Assembly: GCF_049942825.1 (NCBI RefSeq)
Contig: NZ_CP187970.1
Coordinates: forward strand, 7,688,001-7,752,000
Length of the DNA: 64,000 nt
Reading direction: 5' to 3'
DNA from: Paenibacillus_G sp049942825
GTDB lineage: Bacteria; Bacillota; Bacilli; Paenibacillales; NBRC-103111
A program made the translations under genes and the position numbers. Below are positions 8,730-20,602 of the stretch, piece by piece. Under the pieces are notes generated by a model. It saw only the letters and a program-made list of their open reading frames with translations, did no database searches and was not told where the DNA came from. The first letter of the stretch is position 1, and every line of letters begins with the position of its first letter.

Positions 8730-9400
8730 CTTCCCGCTTCAAGGCATCGTACGCCCTGGTTCCCCCCCGAACCAGGGCTCTTTGGTTTTCCTCATAAGGT
8801 TCTCTCGCCCTCGCCTCACTTTTGCAGACCCATGCCGTTCTTTTTTATACTTCTCGCTTCCACTCAGCAACGTACACTCTGGTTCACATCCCGAACCAAG
8901 GCTTTGGTTTTACCCCTAAGGTTCTCTCGCCCTCACCTCACCTTGCAGACCCATGCTGTTCTTTTTCACACTTCCTGCGCCCTCTCAGCATCGTACGCTC
9001 TGATTCACATCCCGAACCAAGGTTCTTTGGTTTTACCCACTAAGGTTCCCTCACATCTCCTCGCCTCGTCCTACAGACTCATGCCGCCCTTTTTGCACTT
9101 CCCGCTTCCACTCAGCAACGTACACTCTGGTTCACATCCCGAACCAGGGCTCTTTGGTTTTACCCACTAAGGTTCGCTCACATCTCCTCGCCTCGTCCTA
9201 CAGACTCATGCCGCCCTTTTTGCACTTCCTGCGCCCACTCAGCAACGTACACTCTGATTCACATCCCGAACCAGGGCTCTTTCGCCCTCTCAGCACCGTA
9301 TGCCCTGCTCCCCCAAGATCAGAGCTTTTTGGGTTTCCCCATTCAGGTTCCCTTACCCTCGCCTTCGCCACGTCCTGCAGACTCCCTCTCGTCTTTCCCT
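8730..9400 (+). repeat. Degenerate tandem repeat array with hairpins
   Basis: Units begin at 8730, 8850, 8971, 9098 and 9225 (each starting CTTCYYGC), giving periods of 120, 121, 127 and 127 bases. The fifth is cut after about 57 bases and runs into a more divergent sixth that begins near 9282. Conserved parts are CTCAGCAACGTAC, GGTTCACATCCCGAACCA, CTTTGGTTTT and CAGACYCATGC. In most units the central GAACCA can pair with an upstream TGGTTC or a downstream TGGTTTT, and the second hairpin ends in a T-run like a terminator. The periods are not multiples of three and open frames break between units, so it is not coding. It fills the gap between the kinase gene and the amylase gene. Confidence 0.85.
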
Positions 9401-9503
9401 CCTTCCTCTTTTCATGTAACCGCCTTCCTTTTGTTTAGTAGACTTAGGGCAAGGTTAATAGGAGGATAAGTCTGATATTCTGTTCGATGAAGGGGCTGAC
9501 GTT

Positions 9504-11249
9504 ATGCTTCGGGAGTGCTTTTATCATGTTTCCAACAGTAACTGGGCTTACGCCTACACCAAAGAAAAGATTCACCTCCGCTTCCGGACCAAACGTGACG
9601 ACGTGAACGAGATTACGGCCGTGACCGGGGACAAATACGACTGGGACCGTACATACAAAGAATACCCCATGCTCCGCATTGCTTCGGACGCTTACTTTGA
9701 CTATTGGGAGGCTACGGTGAAGCCCAAATACAAGCGGCTCACCTACGGATTCCGAATCACGGCGGGGACCGAAACGGTATGGATGGTGGAGACCGGCGTG
9801 TACGATGAGCAGCCGCATCCTCCGGGCGGATATTACGATTTCCCCTATATCCATGAGATTGACCTCTTCGCGGCGCCCGAATGGGCCAAGTCCGCCATCT
9901 TCTATCAGATCTTCCCGGACCGCTTCGCCAATGGGGACCCTGAGAACGATCCGGAGGGCACCGAACACTGGGGCGGCACGCCTACCACGGACAACTCCTT
10001 CGGCGGAGACCTGCAGGGTATAATCGACAAGCTGGACTACATTGTTAATCTGGGCGTCAATGCAATCTACCTGACTCCCGTGTTCCAGTCCCCCTCCAAC
10101 CACAAGTACGACACCCTCGATTACAAAAAAGTCGATCCGCAGTTCGGTGACAATGCCAAACTGAAAGAGCTTGTCGAGGCTTGTCACGACCGTGGGATCC
10201 GCGTCATGCTGGACGCCGTATTCAATCACTGCAGCGAGCATTTCACCTTGTTCCAGGATGTCGTTAAGAACGGGGAGAAGTCCAAGTACGCCGACTGGTT
10301 CCATGTCCGCGAATTTCCGATCGAGGTCAAAGACGGGATCCCGTCTTACGACACCTTCGGCTTTTTTCAACACATGCCAAAGTTTAATACTTCCAATCCG
10401 GAGGTTAAAGAATATCTACTCGATGTAGCCGAATATTGGATCAAGGAGATCAAGATCGACGGCTGGCGTCTTGATGTAGCCAACGAGATTGATCACCATT
10501 TCTGGCGCGATTTCCGCAAAATAGTCAAATCAGCGAATCCCGAAGCTTATATCGTCGGCGAGGTATGGAACGACTCGCTCAAATGGCTGCTTGGCGACCA
10601 ATTCGACTCGGTCATGAACTATCCGTTCTCCAACAAGGTGCTGGAGTTCTTCTCAAGCTCCTATATGGATGGCTATACGTTCGCCAACAGCATGGGTTTT
10701 CTGCTTATGCGTTATCCGCAGCAGACCAATGAGGTCGTCTTCAATCTACTCTGCAGCCATGATACGCCCCGGGTGCTGACGTGTGTGGGAGAGGACAAGC
10801 GCCGGCTCAAGCTCTGTGTTGTGTTTCTGCTGACCTACATCGGAACCCCATGTATTTTCTACGGGGACGAGATAGGCCTTACCGGAGGCGGAGATCCGGA
10901 CTGCCGCAAATGTATGGTCTGGGAGCAGGAACACCAGGACAATGAGCTCTATGACTTTTATAAGCTGCTGATTGCACTCCGCAAAGATTACGATGTTCTG
11001 CGGCAAGGCGGATTCCGTTTCTTGAAGGCTGACGCAGGGGATTCCCGGATTATCTACGAGCGCATTGATGACAAAATGCACTTTACGGTCTGGATGAACA
11101 ATACGGAAGAAGAGACAGTGCTCTCCCACCCGATGGAAACCGAGGACTGGAAAGACGCCCTCTCGCAGGAAGAAGTGGTTCCCGTGAACGGTATGATGAA
11201 TATCAAGCTGGACCCGCTCGGCTACCGGATTTTGTACCGTTGGCTCTAG
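9504..11249 (+). CDS. GH13 cyclomaltodextrinase / neopullulanase / maltogenic amylase
   Basis: Hydrolyses cyclodextrins, pullulan or maltodextrins. At 581 aa it matches the GH13_20 family, which has an N-terminal carbohydrate-binding domain (about 1-120) before the TIM barrel. Catalytic residues are present: Asp324 (GWRLDVANE), Glu353 (VGEVWND) and Asp420 (CSHDTPR). The family marker FYQIFPDRFANGDP lies at the barrel entry. There is no signal peptide, so the enzyme is cytoplasmic and would act on imported oligosaccharides, yet no sugar transporter is adjacent. ATG at 9504 has AAGGGG 8 bases upstream. An AGGAGG at about 9460 is too far away to serve it and has no good start near it. Which of the overlapping activities dominates cannot be told from sequence. 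Confidence 0.92.
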   Translation: MLRECFYHVSNSNWAYAYTKEKIHLRFRTKRDDVNEITAVTGDKYDWDRTYKEYPMLRIASDAYFDYWEATVKPKYKRLTYGFRITAGTETVWMVETGVYDEQPHPPGGYYDFPYIHEIDLFAAPEWAKSAIFYQIFPDRFANGDPENDPEGTEHWGGTPTTDNSFGGDLQGIIDKLDYIVNLGVNAIYLTPVFQSPSNHKYDTLDYKKVDPQFGDNAKLKELVEACHDRGIRVMLDAVFNHCSEHFTLFQDVVKNGEKSKYADWFHVREFPIEVKDGIPSYDTFGFFQHMPKFNTSNPEVKEYLLDVAEYWIKEIKIDGWRLDVANEIDHHFWRDFRKIVKSANPEAYIVGEVWNDSLKWLLGDQFDSVMNYPFSNKVLEFFSSSYMDGYTFANSMGFLLMRYPQQTNEVVFNLLCSHDTPRVLTCVGEDKRRLKLCVVFLLTYIGTPCIFYGDEIGLTGGGDPDCRKCMVWEQEHQDNELYDFYKLLIALRKDYDVLRQGGFRFLKADAGDSRIIYERIDDKMHFTVWMNNTEEETVLSHPMETEDWKDALSQEEVVPVNGMMNIKLDPLGYRILYRWL

Positions 11250-11250
11250 T

Positions 11251-11276
11251 GTTTCAAAGCGAATTCGGACAGGTAA
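11251..11276 (+). promoter_or_regulatory. Sigma-B-like promoter of the stress protein gene
   Basis: GTTTCA, 14 bases, then AGGTAA resembles the sigma-B consensus (GTTTAA, 13-15 bases, GGGTAT). It begins just after the amylase stop codon and lies about 45 bases upstream of the ribosome binding site of a gene whose family is sigma-B controlled in Bacillus. The match is imperfect. Confidence 0.35.
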
Positions 11277-11322
11277 TGACATTGCAGGAAGTAAGATATA
11301 CCGATGAGGGAAGGTGGATGCG

Positions 11323-11658
11323 ATGGAAAAAAGACCGCGTGTCAGTGTTGTCCATGATGCCAACGAAGCCCGCGATCAGGTCCGCCTCTGGGTGCTTCAG
11401 GGACACAACAAAGAAGAGATCTATGTGCTGGCTCACGATGAGGCGAGGACGGATATTGTCGCCGATTATTCCAATGCCGAGAAGATCGGCATGTCGGAGG
11501 AAGGGCTGTGGAACAGCATCGCCAATATGTTCCGTTCCCAGGGGGATGAGCTGCGTGCGAAGCTAAAAGCGCTGCATGTCCCGGAAGCCGAAGCCGAGCG
11601 GCTCGAACAGGAGCTGGACGACGGCAAGATCGTTCTTCTTGCCATCGGGAGCCGATAG
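11323..11658 (+). CDS. General stress protein 17M-like (YflT domain) protein
   Basis: Small cytoplasmic protein of about 111 aa that resembles the YflT/GSP17M family of Bacillus stress proteins; its biochemical role is unknown. The N-terminus has the family pattern of a strand, an acidic helix and a second strand (VSVVHDANEARDQVRLWVLQG, then IYVLAHDEARTD). The C-terminal half is helical and charged, ending KIVLLAIGSR. The ATG at 11323 was preferred over a GTG three codons earlier, since GAGGGAAGG is correctly spaced only for the ATG. A sigma-B-like promoter precedes it and a hairpin terminator follows 30 bases downstream, so it is probably a single-gene transcript. Confidence 0.75.
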   Translation: MEKRPRVSVVHDANEARDQVRLWVLQGHNKEEIYVLAHDEARTDIVADYSNAEKIGMSEEGLWNSIANMFRSQGDELRAKLKALHVPEAEAERLEQELDDGKIVLLAIGSR

Positions 11659-11687
11659 CTTGCGCTTCGGATACGTGCAGCCAGGCT

Positions 11688-11722
11688 AAGAGGTTTGCCG
11701 CCGATGGGCAAATCTCTTTCTG
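11688..11722 (+). terminator. Rho-independent terminator after the stress protein gene
   Basis: AGAGGTTTGCC, a six-base loop, then GGGCAAATCTCT followed by TTCTGT. The stem is about 11 bp with one mismatch. Confidence 0.75.
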
Positions 11723-11770
11723 TCAGCGATGCCGCATCAATGCTTCTATGCCAGTAAGGGGAAGAGTGGA

Positions 11771-12841
11771 GTGGTCCGCTTGCCGCAAAGCCGTTTTTTT
11801 CGGATCTGTCTCGGGGTGATCCTCGTGCTGATCATTCTCAATTTGTTCATCCGGGTCAGCTTTCTCTTCTCTCCTCTGTATGCCATCGCCCGAACGATCC
11901 TGATTCCCTTCGTCATATCCGGTTTCTGCTACTATCTTCTGCGTCCGCTGGTCAACCTCTTGGAGTCCCGCGGTATTCGAAGACCGTCAGCCACCCTGGT
12001 GTTATACATATTTTTGGCGGCGGTAGCAGCACTGGTTGTCGTGGGCCTGGGGCCCATGCTCCAAAGTCAAACAAGTCTTTTCGTCAAGAACATCCCAGAG
12101 ATGCTAGAAGGACTGACGTCACAAGTCGAAAAGATGGAGCGAACGAGATGGCTGTCAGGTTACTTCCATAATGATTCGCTCAATCTATCCGCCAAGCTGT
12201 CGGAGTGGATCAGTACGACCATGAATGTGGCAGCGGACTATCTCACGAATGCGCTCGGTGTCACGACCAGTGCCCTGCTGATCATGACTGCTATTCCCAT
12301 TATTCTGTATTATCTGCTCTCTGACGGCCCTAAGGCGATGGAAGCCTTTCTCGAATTATTCCCTGAGAGGTACCAGCCTCCCATCCGCGATATGCTGGAT
12401 GACATGGATAAGGTACTTAGTGAGTTCATGATCGGCCGGATCCTCGTCTGCATTGTAGTTGGAGCGATGCTCTATATCGGCTTTTTGATGATCTCTCTGC
12501 CTTATCCTTTGCTTCTCGCTACTTTTGCGATGATTATGAACTTCATTCCATTCATCGGGCCGCTGATTGGCCTTGTTCCCTGTCTCATGATCGCCTTTAC
12601 GGAGTCATCAGGTATGGCGTTATGGGTGCTGCTGATCTTTATCATCGCCAAAATGGCGGATAACAGCCTGGTCTCTCCCCAAGTGTTCGGCAAGCGGATG
12701 GATCTTCACCCTCTCACGGTCGTCATATTATTGCTGGTGTCCGCTGAGACCGCCGGCATTCTCGGAATGCTGCTGTCCATTCCGACATATATGGTGCTAA
12801 AGATAATCTGGCTTCGTTGTAAGCCTGATCTGAACGTATAA
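11771..12841 (+). CDS. AI-2E family transporter (PerM/YtvI-type membrane protein)
   Basis: Polytopic membrane protein of about 356 aa in the AI-2 exporter/PerM superfamily. Family members export small molecules or act as antiporters; the substrate here is unknown. About seven to eight hydrophobic segments are visible, starting with FRICLGVILVLIILNLF. The family's central region (LPYPLLLATFAMIMNFIPFIGP and PQVFGKRMDLHPL) is well preserved. GTG at 11771 was chosen because AAGGGG lies 9 bases upstream; an ATG at 11729 is in frame but has no ribosome binding site and almost touches the preceding terminator. The SDR gene follows after 29 bases on the same strand and is probably co-transcribed. Confidence 0.85.
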   Translation: MVRLPQSRFFRICLGVILVLIILNLFIRVSFLFSPLYAIARTILIPFVISGFCYYLLRPLVNLLESRGIRRPSATLVLYIFLAAVAALVVVGLGPMLQSQTSLFVKNIPEMLEGLTSQVEKMERTRWLSGYFHNDSLNLSAKLSEWISTTMNVAADYLTNALGVTTSALLIMTAIPIILYYLLSDGPKAMEAFLELFPERYQPPIRDMLDDMDKVLSEFMIGRILVCIVVGAMLYIGFLMISLPYPLLLATFAMIMNFIPFIGPLIGLVPCLMIAFTESSGMALWVLLIFIIAKMADNSLVSPQVFGKRMDLHPLTVVILLLVSAETAGILGMLLSIPTYMVLKIIWLRCKPDLNV

Positions 12842-12870
12842 ATCCATTGATTCGATAGGAGGAGACTCAC

Positions 12871-13689
12871 ATGACATTGATGAACAAACAGCCCTTGCAG
12901 GCTAATCAACGACTTAAGGACAAGGTAGCGCTGGTAACGGGGGGAGGCTCTGGGATCGGCCGGGCCGCGGCGATTCGAATGGCTGAGCAGGGCGCCAAGG
13001 TAGTAATCCTCGGCCGAGATCAAGAAGAGCTCCAAGAAGTCGAGAAACTCATCAAGGATCAAGGCGGACAAGTGTGCAGCCTCAAGGCGGATATTTCCAT
13101 CCCCGAACAAATGGAGAAAAGCCTGCAAGAGGCTGCTGAGAAGTGGGGACGTCTTGATATCGTTTTTGCCAATGCGGGGATCAACGGAGTTCTTACTTCC
13201 ATCGAAGCTATGGAAGTCAAGGAATGGCAGCAGGTGGTGGATATTAACCTGAGAGGCACCTTCCTTACTGTCAAATACGCCATTCCTTACCTTAAGGAAC
13301 AGGGCGGCAGTATTATCATTACAAGCTCTATCAATGGAAACCGGGTATTCTCTAACTTTGGTTTCAGTGCCTACAGTACCACCAAGGCGGGTCAGGTCGC
13401 TTTCATGAAAATGGCCGCTTTGGAACTGGCTAAATTCAAAATCCGTGTGAATGCCATCTGCCCCGGTGCAATCTCTACCAATATCGACGAGAACACCAAA
13501 CGCAAACCGGAAGTAGAGGAAATTCGAATTCCTATCGAATTCCCTGAAGGTGACCAGCCGTTAAAACAAGCCTCGGGCTCCTCCGAACAAGTGGCCGATC
13601 TCGTATTGTTCCTCGCTTCAAATGAGTCTTCCCATATCACCGGAACAGAGATTTATATCGATGGGGCGGAGTCCTTGCTGCACGGATAA
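12871..13689 (+). CDS. Short-chain dehydrogenase/reductase (SDR family)
   Basis: NAD(P)-dependent oxidoreductase of 272 aa; the substrate cannot be assigned. Classical SDR features are complete: cofactor-binding TGGGSGIG near the N-terminus, NAG (FANAGING), the catalytic serine (IIITSSINGN), Tyr-x3-Lys (YSTTK) and the C-terminal IDGAESL motif. ATG at 12871 has a strong AGGAGGAG about 8 bases upstream. It ends at a bidirectional terminator shared with the convergent tRNA cluster. The small insertion around residues 205-235, rich in Glu, Pro and Lys, lies at the substrate-binding loop. Confidence 0.9.
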   Translation: MTLMNKQPLQANQRLKDKVALVTGGGSGIGRAAAIRMAEQGAKVVILGRDQEELQEVEKLIKDQGGQVCSLKADISIPEQMEKSLQEAAEKWGRLDIVFANAGINGVLTSIEAMEVKEWQQVVDINLRGTFLTVKYAIPYLKEQGGSIIITSSINGNRVFSNFGFSAYSTTKAGQVAFMKMAALELAKFKIRVNAICPGAISTNIDENTKRKPEVEEIRIPIEFPEGDQPLKQASGSSEQVADLVLFLASNESSHITGTEIYIDGAESLLHG

Positions 13690-13729
13690 GGGAGTCGACC
13701 TGACCCCCCTTTCCGCCAAGCATTGATAC

Positions 13730-13774
13730 AACAAAGAACCCTTGTAAGCTTATAGCTTACAAGGGTTCTTTGTT
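13730..13774. terminator. Bidirectional terminator between the SDR gene and the rrn-tRNA operon
   Basis: A perfect 21-bp inverted repeat (AACAAAGAACCCTTGTAAGCT and its complement) around a TAT loop. Flanking T-rich ends occur on both strands. It closes the SDR transcript and the rrn operon coming the other way. Confidence 0.9.
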
Positions 13775-13782
13775 TGCAATGA

Positions 13783-13853
13783 AGCGGGTGATGGGAATCG
13801 AACCCACGCTACCAGCTTGGAAGGCTGGAGTTCTACCATTGAACTACACCCGC
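13783..13853 (-). tRNA. tRNA-Gly (TCC)
   Basis: Cloverleaf with acceptor GCGGGTG/CACCCGC, anticodon loop CTTCCAA and T-loop GGTTCGATTCC. The 3' CCA is not encoded. It is the last gene of the rrn operon. Confidence 0.95.
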
Positions 13854-13858
13854 AAAGA

Positions 13859-13935
13859 TGGTCGGGACGACACGATTTGAACATGCGACCCCCTGGTCCC
13901 AAACCAGGTGCTCTACCAAGCTGAGCTACGTCCCG
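13859..13935 (-). tRNA. tRNA-Pro (TGG)
   Basis: Acceptor CGGGACG/CGTCCCG, anticodon loop TTTGGGA, encoded CCA. The T-arm is GCATG-TTCAAAT-CGTGT, with two wobble pairs and TTCAAAT instead of the common TTCGAAT. Confidence 0.95.
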
Positions 13936-13951
13936 ATGAATCATGAAATAA

Positions 13952-14028
13952 TGGCGTTCCCTGAGAGATTCGAACTCCCGACCTTTTGATTCGTAGTCAA
14001 ACGCTCTATCCAGCTGAGCTAAGGGAAC
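13952..14028 (-). tRNA. tRNA-Arg (ACG)
   Basis: Acceptor GTTCCCT/AGGGAAC, anticodon loop CTACGAA (A34 expected to be deaminated to inosine), encoded CCA. Confidence 0.96.
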
Positions 14029-14031
14029 ATA

Positions 14032-14106
14032 TGGAGCGGAAGACGGGAATCGAACCCGCGACCCTCGCCTTGGCAAGGCGATGCTCTACCGCTGAGCCAC
14101 TTCCGC
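14032..14106 (-). tRNA. tRNA-Gly (GCC)
   Basis: Acceptor GCGGAAG/CTTCCGC, anticodon loop CTTGCCA, encoded CCA. It is separated from the Arg gene by three bases. Confidence 0.96.
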
Positions 14107-14113
14107 AAAATTA

Positions 14114-14196
14114 TGGTGCGCGTAGAGGGACTTGAACCCCCACGGTCGCCCGCCAGATCCTAAGTCTGGTGCGTCTGCCAATTCCGCCATACGCGC
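14114..14196 (-). tRNA. tRNA-Leu (TAG)
   Basis: Class II tRNA with a long variable arm (GGGCGACCGT region), acceptor GCGCGTA/TACGCGC, anticodon loop CTTAGGA, encoded CCA. Confidence 0.95.
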
Positions 14197-14238
14197 GTAA
14201 CCTCTAAAATAGAACATAATCCGACTTTAGAGTGTTGA

Positions 14239-14314
14239 TGGTGAGCCATGTAGGACTCGAACCTACGACACCCTGATTAAAAGTCAGGTGCTCTACCGAC
14301 TGAGCTAATGGCTC
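14239..14314 (-). tRNA. tRNA-Lys (TTT)
   Basis: Acceptor GAGCCAT/ATGGCTC, anticodon loop CTTTTAA, encoded CCA. Confidence 0.96.
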
Positions 14315-14318
14315 ATAA

Positions 14319-14393
14319 TGGCTGGGGATCTAGGATTCGAACCTAGGCATGACGGAGTCAAAGTCCGTTGCCTTACCGCTTGGCTAATCCCCA
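14319..14393 (-). tRNA. tRNA-Gln (TTG)
   Basis: Acceptor TGGGGAT/ATCCCCA, anticodon loop CTTTGAC, discriminator G, encoded CCA. Confidence 0.96.
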
Positions 14394-14401
14394 ATAAAAC
14401 A

Positions 14402-14477
<76 letters not shown>

Positions 14478-14478
14478 G

Positions 14479-14554
14479 TGGTGGAGGCTGACGGGATCGA
14501 ACCGCCGACCCTCTGCTTGTAAGGCAGATGCTCTCCCAGCTGAGCTAAGCCTCC
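14479..14554 (-). tRNA. tRNA-Val (TAC)
   Basis: Acceptor GGAGGCT/AGCCTCC, anticodon loop CTTACAA, encoded CCA. A single base separates it from the Thr(TGT) gene. Confidence 0.96.
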
Positions 14555-14582
14555 ACGCTAAAGGTTACTCTTAAAGTAACAA

Positions 14583-14654
14583 TGACCCGTAGGGGATTCG
14601 AACCCCTGTTACCTCCGTGAAAGGGAGGTGTCTTAACCCCTTGACCAACGGGCC
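14583..14654 (-). tRNA. tRNA-Glu (TTC)
   Basis: Acceptor GGCCCGT/ACGGGTC, anticodon loop CTTTCAC. The base after the discriminator A is T and CCA is not encoded. Confidence 0.95.
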
Positions 14655-14658
14655 ATAC

Positions 14659-14734
14659 TGGAGCTTCCAACCGGGATCGAACCGGTGACCTCATCCTTAC
14701 CATGGATGCACTCTACCTACTGAGCTATGGAAGC
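14659..14734 (-). tRNA. tRNA-Thr (GGT)
   Basis: Acceptor GCTTCCA/TGGAAGC, anticodon loop ATGGTAA, encoded CCA. It is the second threonine tRNA of the operon. Confidence 0.95.
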
Positions 14735-14737
14735 GAA

Positions 14738-14813
14738 TGGCTCCCCGAACAGGACTCGAACCTGTGACAACTCGATTAACAGTCGAGTGCTCTACCAACT
14801 GAGCTATCAGGGA
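14738..14813 (-). tRNA. tRNA-Asn (GTT)
   Basis: Acceptor TCCCTGA/TCGGGGA, anticodon loop CTGTTAA, encoded CCA. It is the first tRNA after 5S rRNA. Confidence 0.96.
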
Positions 14814-14844
14814 ATAATGATTTGAATCATGGATCTTAAGATCC

Positions 14845-14961
14845 GCTTGGCGACGTTCTACTCTCCCAGGACCCTGCGGTCCAAGTACCATCGACGCTGG
14901 AAGGCTTAACGTTCGTGTTCGGGATGGGTACGCGTGGTTCCCTTCCGCCATCATCACCAAA
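14845..14961 (-). rRNA. rrf: 5S ribosomal RNA
   Basis: About 117 bases, starting TTTGGTGATGATGGCG and ending CGTCGCCAAGC, with terminal stem and loops as in Bacillus 5S (CCCATCCCGAACACG, GAGAGTAG). It lies 200 bases after 23S. Ends are set by comparison with the known Bacillus gene. Confidence 0.95.
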
Positions 14962-15041
14962 CGGTTTGTGTATCGGCCAGGATACACGGTAATACATATT
15001 CAAGGCAGCTTGTACCTTGAAAACTGGATATACATTCGGGT

Positions 15042-15095
15042 ATATCATTTTGCGTTCCTTTGTGCTTCGCACAAAGGTCACTACCAAAATGATAT
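15042..15095 (-). repeat. 54-nt hairpin in the 23S-5S spacer
   Basis: Arms ATATCATTTTG and complementary sequence enclose GACCTTTGTGC-GAA-GCACAAAGG. Length, internal GACCTTT...GCGAAGC core and position match the hairpin at 18099-18152 in the other spacer. It is probably part of pre-rRNA folding. Confidence 0.7.
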
Positions 15096-15159
15096 ATCCT
15101 CACTCGCTAGCTAAAGATCTAAACCTTAGTATTGCTGCCGCTTCCTTGCGGAAGCTGTT

Positions 15160-18081
<2,922 letters not shown>

Positions 18082-18098
18082 AAATGCGATGCTCGTAG

Positions 18099-18152
18099 TT
18101 TCGTTTTTGCGCTCCGTTATGCTTCGCATAAAGGTCGCTGTCAAAAACGAAA
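18099..18152 (-). repeat. 54-nt hairpin in the 16S-23S spacer
   Basis: Arms TTTCGTTTTT/AAAAACGAAA enclose GACCTTTATGC-GAA-GCATAACGG. It is a diverged copy of the 15042-15095 hairpin, just upstream of the 23S 5' end. The spacer (18082-18353) contains no tRNA gene. Confidence 0.7.
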
Positions 18153-18256
18153 TACATCGCTAGCAGCTACAAAGATAAACATTAGATTACTTCAGCTAGT
18201 TTGTTTCGTATATCCAGTTTTCAAGGAACAAACATTGAGTTTGAAAGGCATTGCAC

Positions 18257-18285
18257 CTTTCAAAACTGAACACGAGTGAGTGTCC
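18257..18285 (-). promoter_or_regulatory. 3' arm of the pre-16S processing stem
   Basis: CCTTTCAAAACTGAACACG (plus-strand reading) is the complement-partner of the arm at 19954-19982 upstream of 16S; together they form a long stem typical of RNase III processing. Confidence 0.7.
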
Positions 18286-18352
18286 CGCTTACGCGGCTTT
18301 TGCAGCTTGCGCTGCCGATTTGATCCGGCCATCTTCATGGCCATGATCTCCA

Positions 18353-19893
<1,541 letters not shown>

Positions 19894-19953
19894 GAAAAGC
19901 TGATGACTCATTTTGAAGCTTGGCAGAAACTCATCGCTGAGTCTCTATATTTA

Positions 19954-19982
19954 ACACTCACTCGTTGTTCAGTTTTCAAAGG
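19954..19982 (-). promoter_or_regulatory. 5' arm of the pre-16S processing stem
   Basis: Minus-strand CCTTTGAAAACTGAACAACG pairs with the downstream arm at 18257-18285 across the 16S gene. Confidence 0.7.
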
Positions 19983-20053
19983 GCAATTTCTATGCAGATT
20001 TCCGATATACAAATCTGTCATTTATTGTCACCTTGTTTATCGGCGACTTTTTA

Positions 20054-20083
20054 AATATATCACATTCGCCCGGTTCTTTGCAA
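20054..20083 (-). promoter_or_regulatory. rrn promoter P2
   Basis: TTGCAA (20083-20078), 18 bases, TATATT (20059-20054) on the minus strand, about 160 bases upstream of the 16S 5' end. Confidence 0.7.
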
Positions 20084-20151
20084 GCACTTTTTGAAAATTT
20101 CTTGAAGCATTATCCTTGCAACAGTTTGTCCGTTAAATGAGAACGAGATAT

Positions 20152-20180
20152 AAGATACCACAGGGATTTTGAATAGTCAA
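20152..20180 (-). promoter_or_regulatory. rrn promoter P1
   Basis: TTGACT (20180-20175), 17 bases, TATCTT (20157-20152) on the minus strand. It starts 18 bases after the stop codon of the small gene upstream. Tandem P1/P2 promoters are usual for rrn operons. Confidence 0.72.
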
Positions 20181-20197
20181 GCCACAAGAATTATTTT

Positions 20198-20422
20198 TTA
20201 GTGATACATCCGGTTTCTTGCATATTTCGATATTTCTCGAGGAGATGCGAGACGTGCATACATGCGAAAAATTACTTTGTACCGGGATTCAATGGCTGCT
20301 TTAATATCCGCATCAATTCTTTTGTCATTCAAATCGAAGAGCATTTCATCCAGTTCTTTTCGCAGTACATAATCCAATTCTCTGCATTCGCGTTCATTAA
20401 ACAAGAAGCCCAACATGCTCAC
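20198..20422 (-). CDS. Small protein of unknown function
   Basis: A 74-residue, charged, mostly helical protein (MSMLGFLFNERECRELDYVL ... SPREISKYARNRMYH). No family is recognised. GTG at 20420-20422 has AAAGGGG 7 bases upstream, and codon use looks like its neighbours, supporting a real gene. The C-terminal half (SPREISKYARNRM) resembles a short helix-turn-helix, but this is too short to rely on. It is cytoplasmic, with no signal or membrane segment. It lies between a SpoIIM-family gene and the rrn promoters and ends just before P1. Confidence 0.7.
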   Translation of the reverse strand: MSMLGFLFNERECRELDYVLRKELDEMLFDLNDKRIDADIKAAIESRYKVIFRMYARLASPREISKYARNRMYH

Positions 20423-20602
20423 TGAACTGCCCCTTTCGATAAGCTAGGTCCAGAAAAAAAAAAAAAGAGAGAATGCTTTTCTGACCCGCTATAAGATTTC
20501 TTTGGCCCGGGCCAGTGCATCCCCTCTTCACGCCAACAAGCAATATCTCTTCCATCGCTTTACTGTTATGCACAGTTTTTGGCATTTTTATGAGTGGCTT
20601 TA
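20423..20602. other. Spacer between the SpoIIM-family gene and the small unknown gene
   Basis: About 180 bases. It contains a 13-base run of A (20454-20466), which is a T-run on the transcribed minus strand, flanked by GGTCCAGAAAA and TTTTCTGACC. This could be a terminator of the SpoIIM-family gene. A 62-codon open frame here overlaps the next gene and has no ribosome binding site. Confidence 0.5.

Noticed and set aside
8730..9400. CRISPR array
   Set aside because: Units of 120-127 bases diverge along their length, with no short identical repeats alternating with unique spacers and no cas genes.
8685..9438. Overlapping plus-strand frames across the tandem repeats encoding repeated PEPGLFGF-like peptides
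   Set aside because: Repeat periods are not multiples of three and frames change between units; no start signals.
20397..20585. A 62-codon minus-strand frame running through a T13 tract
   Set aside because: It overlaps the next gene, lacks a ribosome binding site and encodes FFFFL from the homopolymer.
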